A stretch of DNA of 5,108 nucleotides from Candidatus Eiseniibacteriota bacterium (GTDB taxonomy: Bacteria; Eisenbacteria; RBG-16-71-46): the NCBI GenBank assembly GCA_021414165.1, contig JAIOPA010000034.1:1-5108 (forward strand). Reading direction: 5' to 3'. Positions 4,181-5,108 of the stretch are shown piece after piece. Numbering within the stretch: position 1 is the first letter of the stretch; each line of letters begins with the position of its first letter. The translations under genes were made by a program, and so were the position numbers. The notes under the pieces are model-generated. The model had not been told where the DNA came from, made no database searches, and worked only from the letters and a program-made list of their open reading frames with translations.

Positions 4181-5108
4181 TTACTCGGCGGGCGGCGCTT
4201 CGGCCTTGGGCTTCCGCACGCGCGGCTTCTTCGGCGCGTTCGGGTCGGCCGGCTTGCGCGTGCGCTTCGCCGCGCTGCCCTTGATCACCTCGAGCCGCGG
4301 CGGTAGGCCGAGCATCAAGCGATGCTCGTTGTCGCCGCGCAGTGCGGCGGCGAGCAGTGCTTCGGGCACCTGCACGGTCATGGCCAGCAACGCGTGCGAC
4401 AGCGTCTTGCCCTGCGCGTCCAGGCGCAGGCTCACCGTGCCGCCGCCGCCCAGCGATTCCGCGAGCAGGAAGTTCAGCGCCATCAGGTTCGGCACCTCGT
4501 GGCGTTCCACTGCCCCGTGGCAGATGCCGGTGAAGTACTGCTTCACGCGCTGCTCGGTGAGCAGGTCGACCAAGAACGGATAGATCTCCGGCGCGCGGGC
4601 AATGACACCGATGTTCGCCGTGTCGCCCTTGTCGCCGCTGCGCGCATGCGCAATGGCCGACAGCGGCACGCTCACCAGCTTGGAGCTGCCCTCGGCCAGC
4701 GGCCATTCCACCGCGGGCAACGGCGCAGGCTTGCCCATGTCCATCAATGGCGTCGGCCATTCCAGCTGGCGCTCGCCGGCCGCCGTGATGAGCGTGGGGC
4801 GCACGAGATCGCGCGGCACCAGTGCGGGCCAGTAGGCCACGACTTCCTGCGCCTGCGGCCGTCCACCCGTCACCGCCACGCCGGGCGGGCCCGACAGGAT
4901 CACGGCCGGCAGCATCTTGGAGAACGCCTCGATCTTGGCGCGGTCCTGATCGCGCACGCCGAGCCGTAACAGGATCTCGGGCACATCGACCACCGGCGCC
5001 AACGGACCCCAGCACGCCGACGCACCCACATACTCCGTGTGCGTGGCCTCGAACGACACGCCCAGGCGCTTCCAGAACAGCTCGGCGAAGCATTCCGCCT
5101 TATCGCGC
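4181..5108 (-). CDS. AtuA-family (DUF1446) protein, N-terminal part missing
   Basis: The C-terminal 308 residues of an AtuA-like protein. The frame stays open to the window edge, so the GTG at 5059 is internal; residues RDKAECFAELFWKRLG before it fit the family. AtuA proteins occur with acyclic-terpene and isovalerate/leucine catabolism genes (atu/liu), but their reaction is undetermined. The visible part covers the end of the large N-terminal domain (GPPGVAVTGGRPQAQEVVAYWPALV) and the small C-terminal domain with its hallmark HARSGDKGDTANIGVIAR, then VKQYFTGICHGAVERHEVPN, LNFLLAESLGGGGTVSLRLD and QGKTLSHALLAMTV. The domain should end near LPPRLEVI. Beyond it lies a tail of about 32 residues rich in Lys, Arg, Pro and Ala (AAKRTRKPADPNAPKKPRVR...) ending in TAA 4183-4181; it is a likely disordered addition. 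No terpene-pathway neighbour is visible, so the substrate is open. Confidence 0.93.
   Translation of the reverse strand, partial: RDKAECFAELFWKRLGVSFEATHTEYVGASACWGPLAPVVDVPEILLRLGVRDQDRAKIEAFSKMLPAVILSGPPGVAVTGGRPQAQEVVAYWPALVPRDLVRPTLITAAGERQLEWPTPLMDMGKPAPLPAVEWPLAEGSSKLVSVPLSAIAHARSGDKGDTANIGVIARAPEIYPFLVDLLTEQRVKQYFTGICHGAVERHEVPNLMALNFLLAESLGGGGTVSLRLDAQGKTLSHALLAMTVQVPEALLAAALRGDNEHRLMLGLPPRLEVIKGSAAKRTRKPADPNAPKKPRVRKPKAEAPPAE

Noticed and set aside
4226..4246. HMG-box protein suggested by DPNAPKK
   Set aside because: Only the short linker-like motif is present; the three-helix HMG body is absent and the protein ends within about 15 residues.

Overview
The window is 5.1 kb of GC-rich bacterial DNA (roughly two thirds G+C by eye) from a chromosome-like region with short intergenic spaces. 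No marker gene fixes the taxon. The secreted Cys-rich protein and the Lys/Pro-tailed AtuA homologue remind me of soil or aquatic lineages such as Gemmatimonadota. That is an impression, not a demonstration. No rRNA, tRNA, CRISPR array or transposase was seen.

Layout. (1) Positions 2-307, plus strand: the C-terminal LuxR/FixJ-type HTH end of a response regulator cut by the window edge. (2) 507-1286, plus: an unrecognised secreted protein with a clean signal peptide, best read from a TTG start behind a GGAGG site. It converges on the next operon with only 8 bases between stop codons. (3) 3020 down to 1295, minus: a compact three-gene operon encoding a two-TM SPFH/Band-7 membrane protein, a 68-residue Arc-like ribbon-helix-helix protein and a 200-residue unrecognised, possibly beta-barrel, protein. 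All three starts have good Shine-Dalgarno sites. The operon has a recognisable sigma70-type promoter at 3102-3129, and a 20-base near-perfect palindrome (3097-3116) covers its -10 box. The palindrome is a natural candidate operator for the ribbon-helix-helix protein, which would make the cassette autoregulated. (4) 3353-4109, plus: a HigB/HigA-type toxin-antitoxin pair, toxin first, genes overlapping by 23 bases. A perfect 9+2+9 palindrome lies immediately upstream of the toxin ATG and replaces any visible Shine-Dalgarno site. (5) 4181 to beyond 5108, minus: the C-terminal part of an AtuA-family protein with an unusual basic, Pro/Ala/Lys-rich tail.

The toxin-antitoxin pair, visibly more A/T-rich in its toxin gene than its neighbours, lies between two inverted copies of a degenerate 28-base sequence (3256-3283 and 4127-4154, 23/28 identical). 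The right copy forms part of a strong hairpin that probably serves as the pair's terminator. This suggests either a small inserted module or two members of a dispersed palindromic repeat family.

The two most rewarding points are the SPFH-RHH cassette with its promoter-overlapping palindrome and the inverted repeats bracketing the toxin-antitoxin pair.
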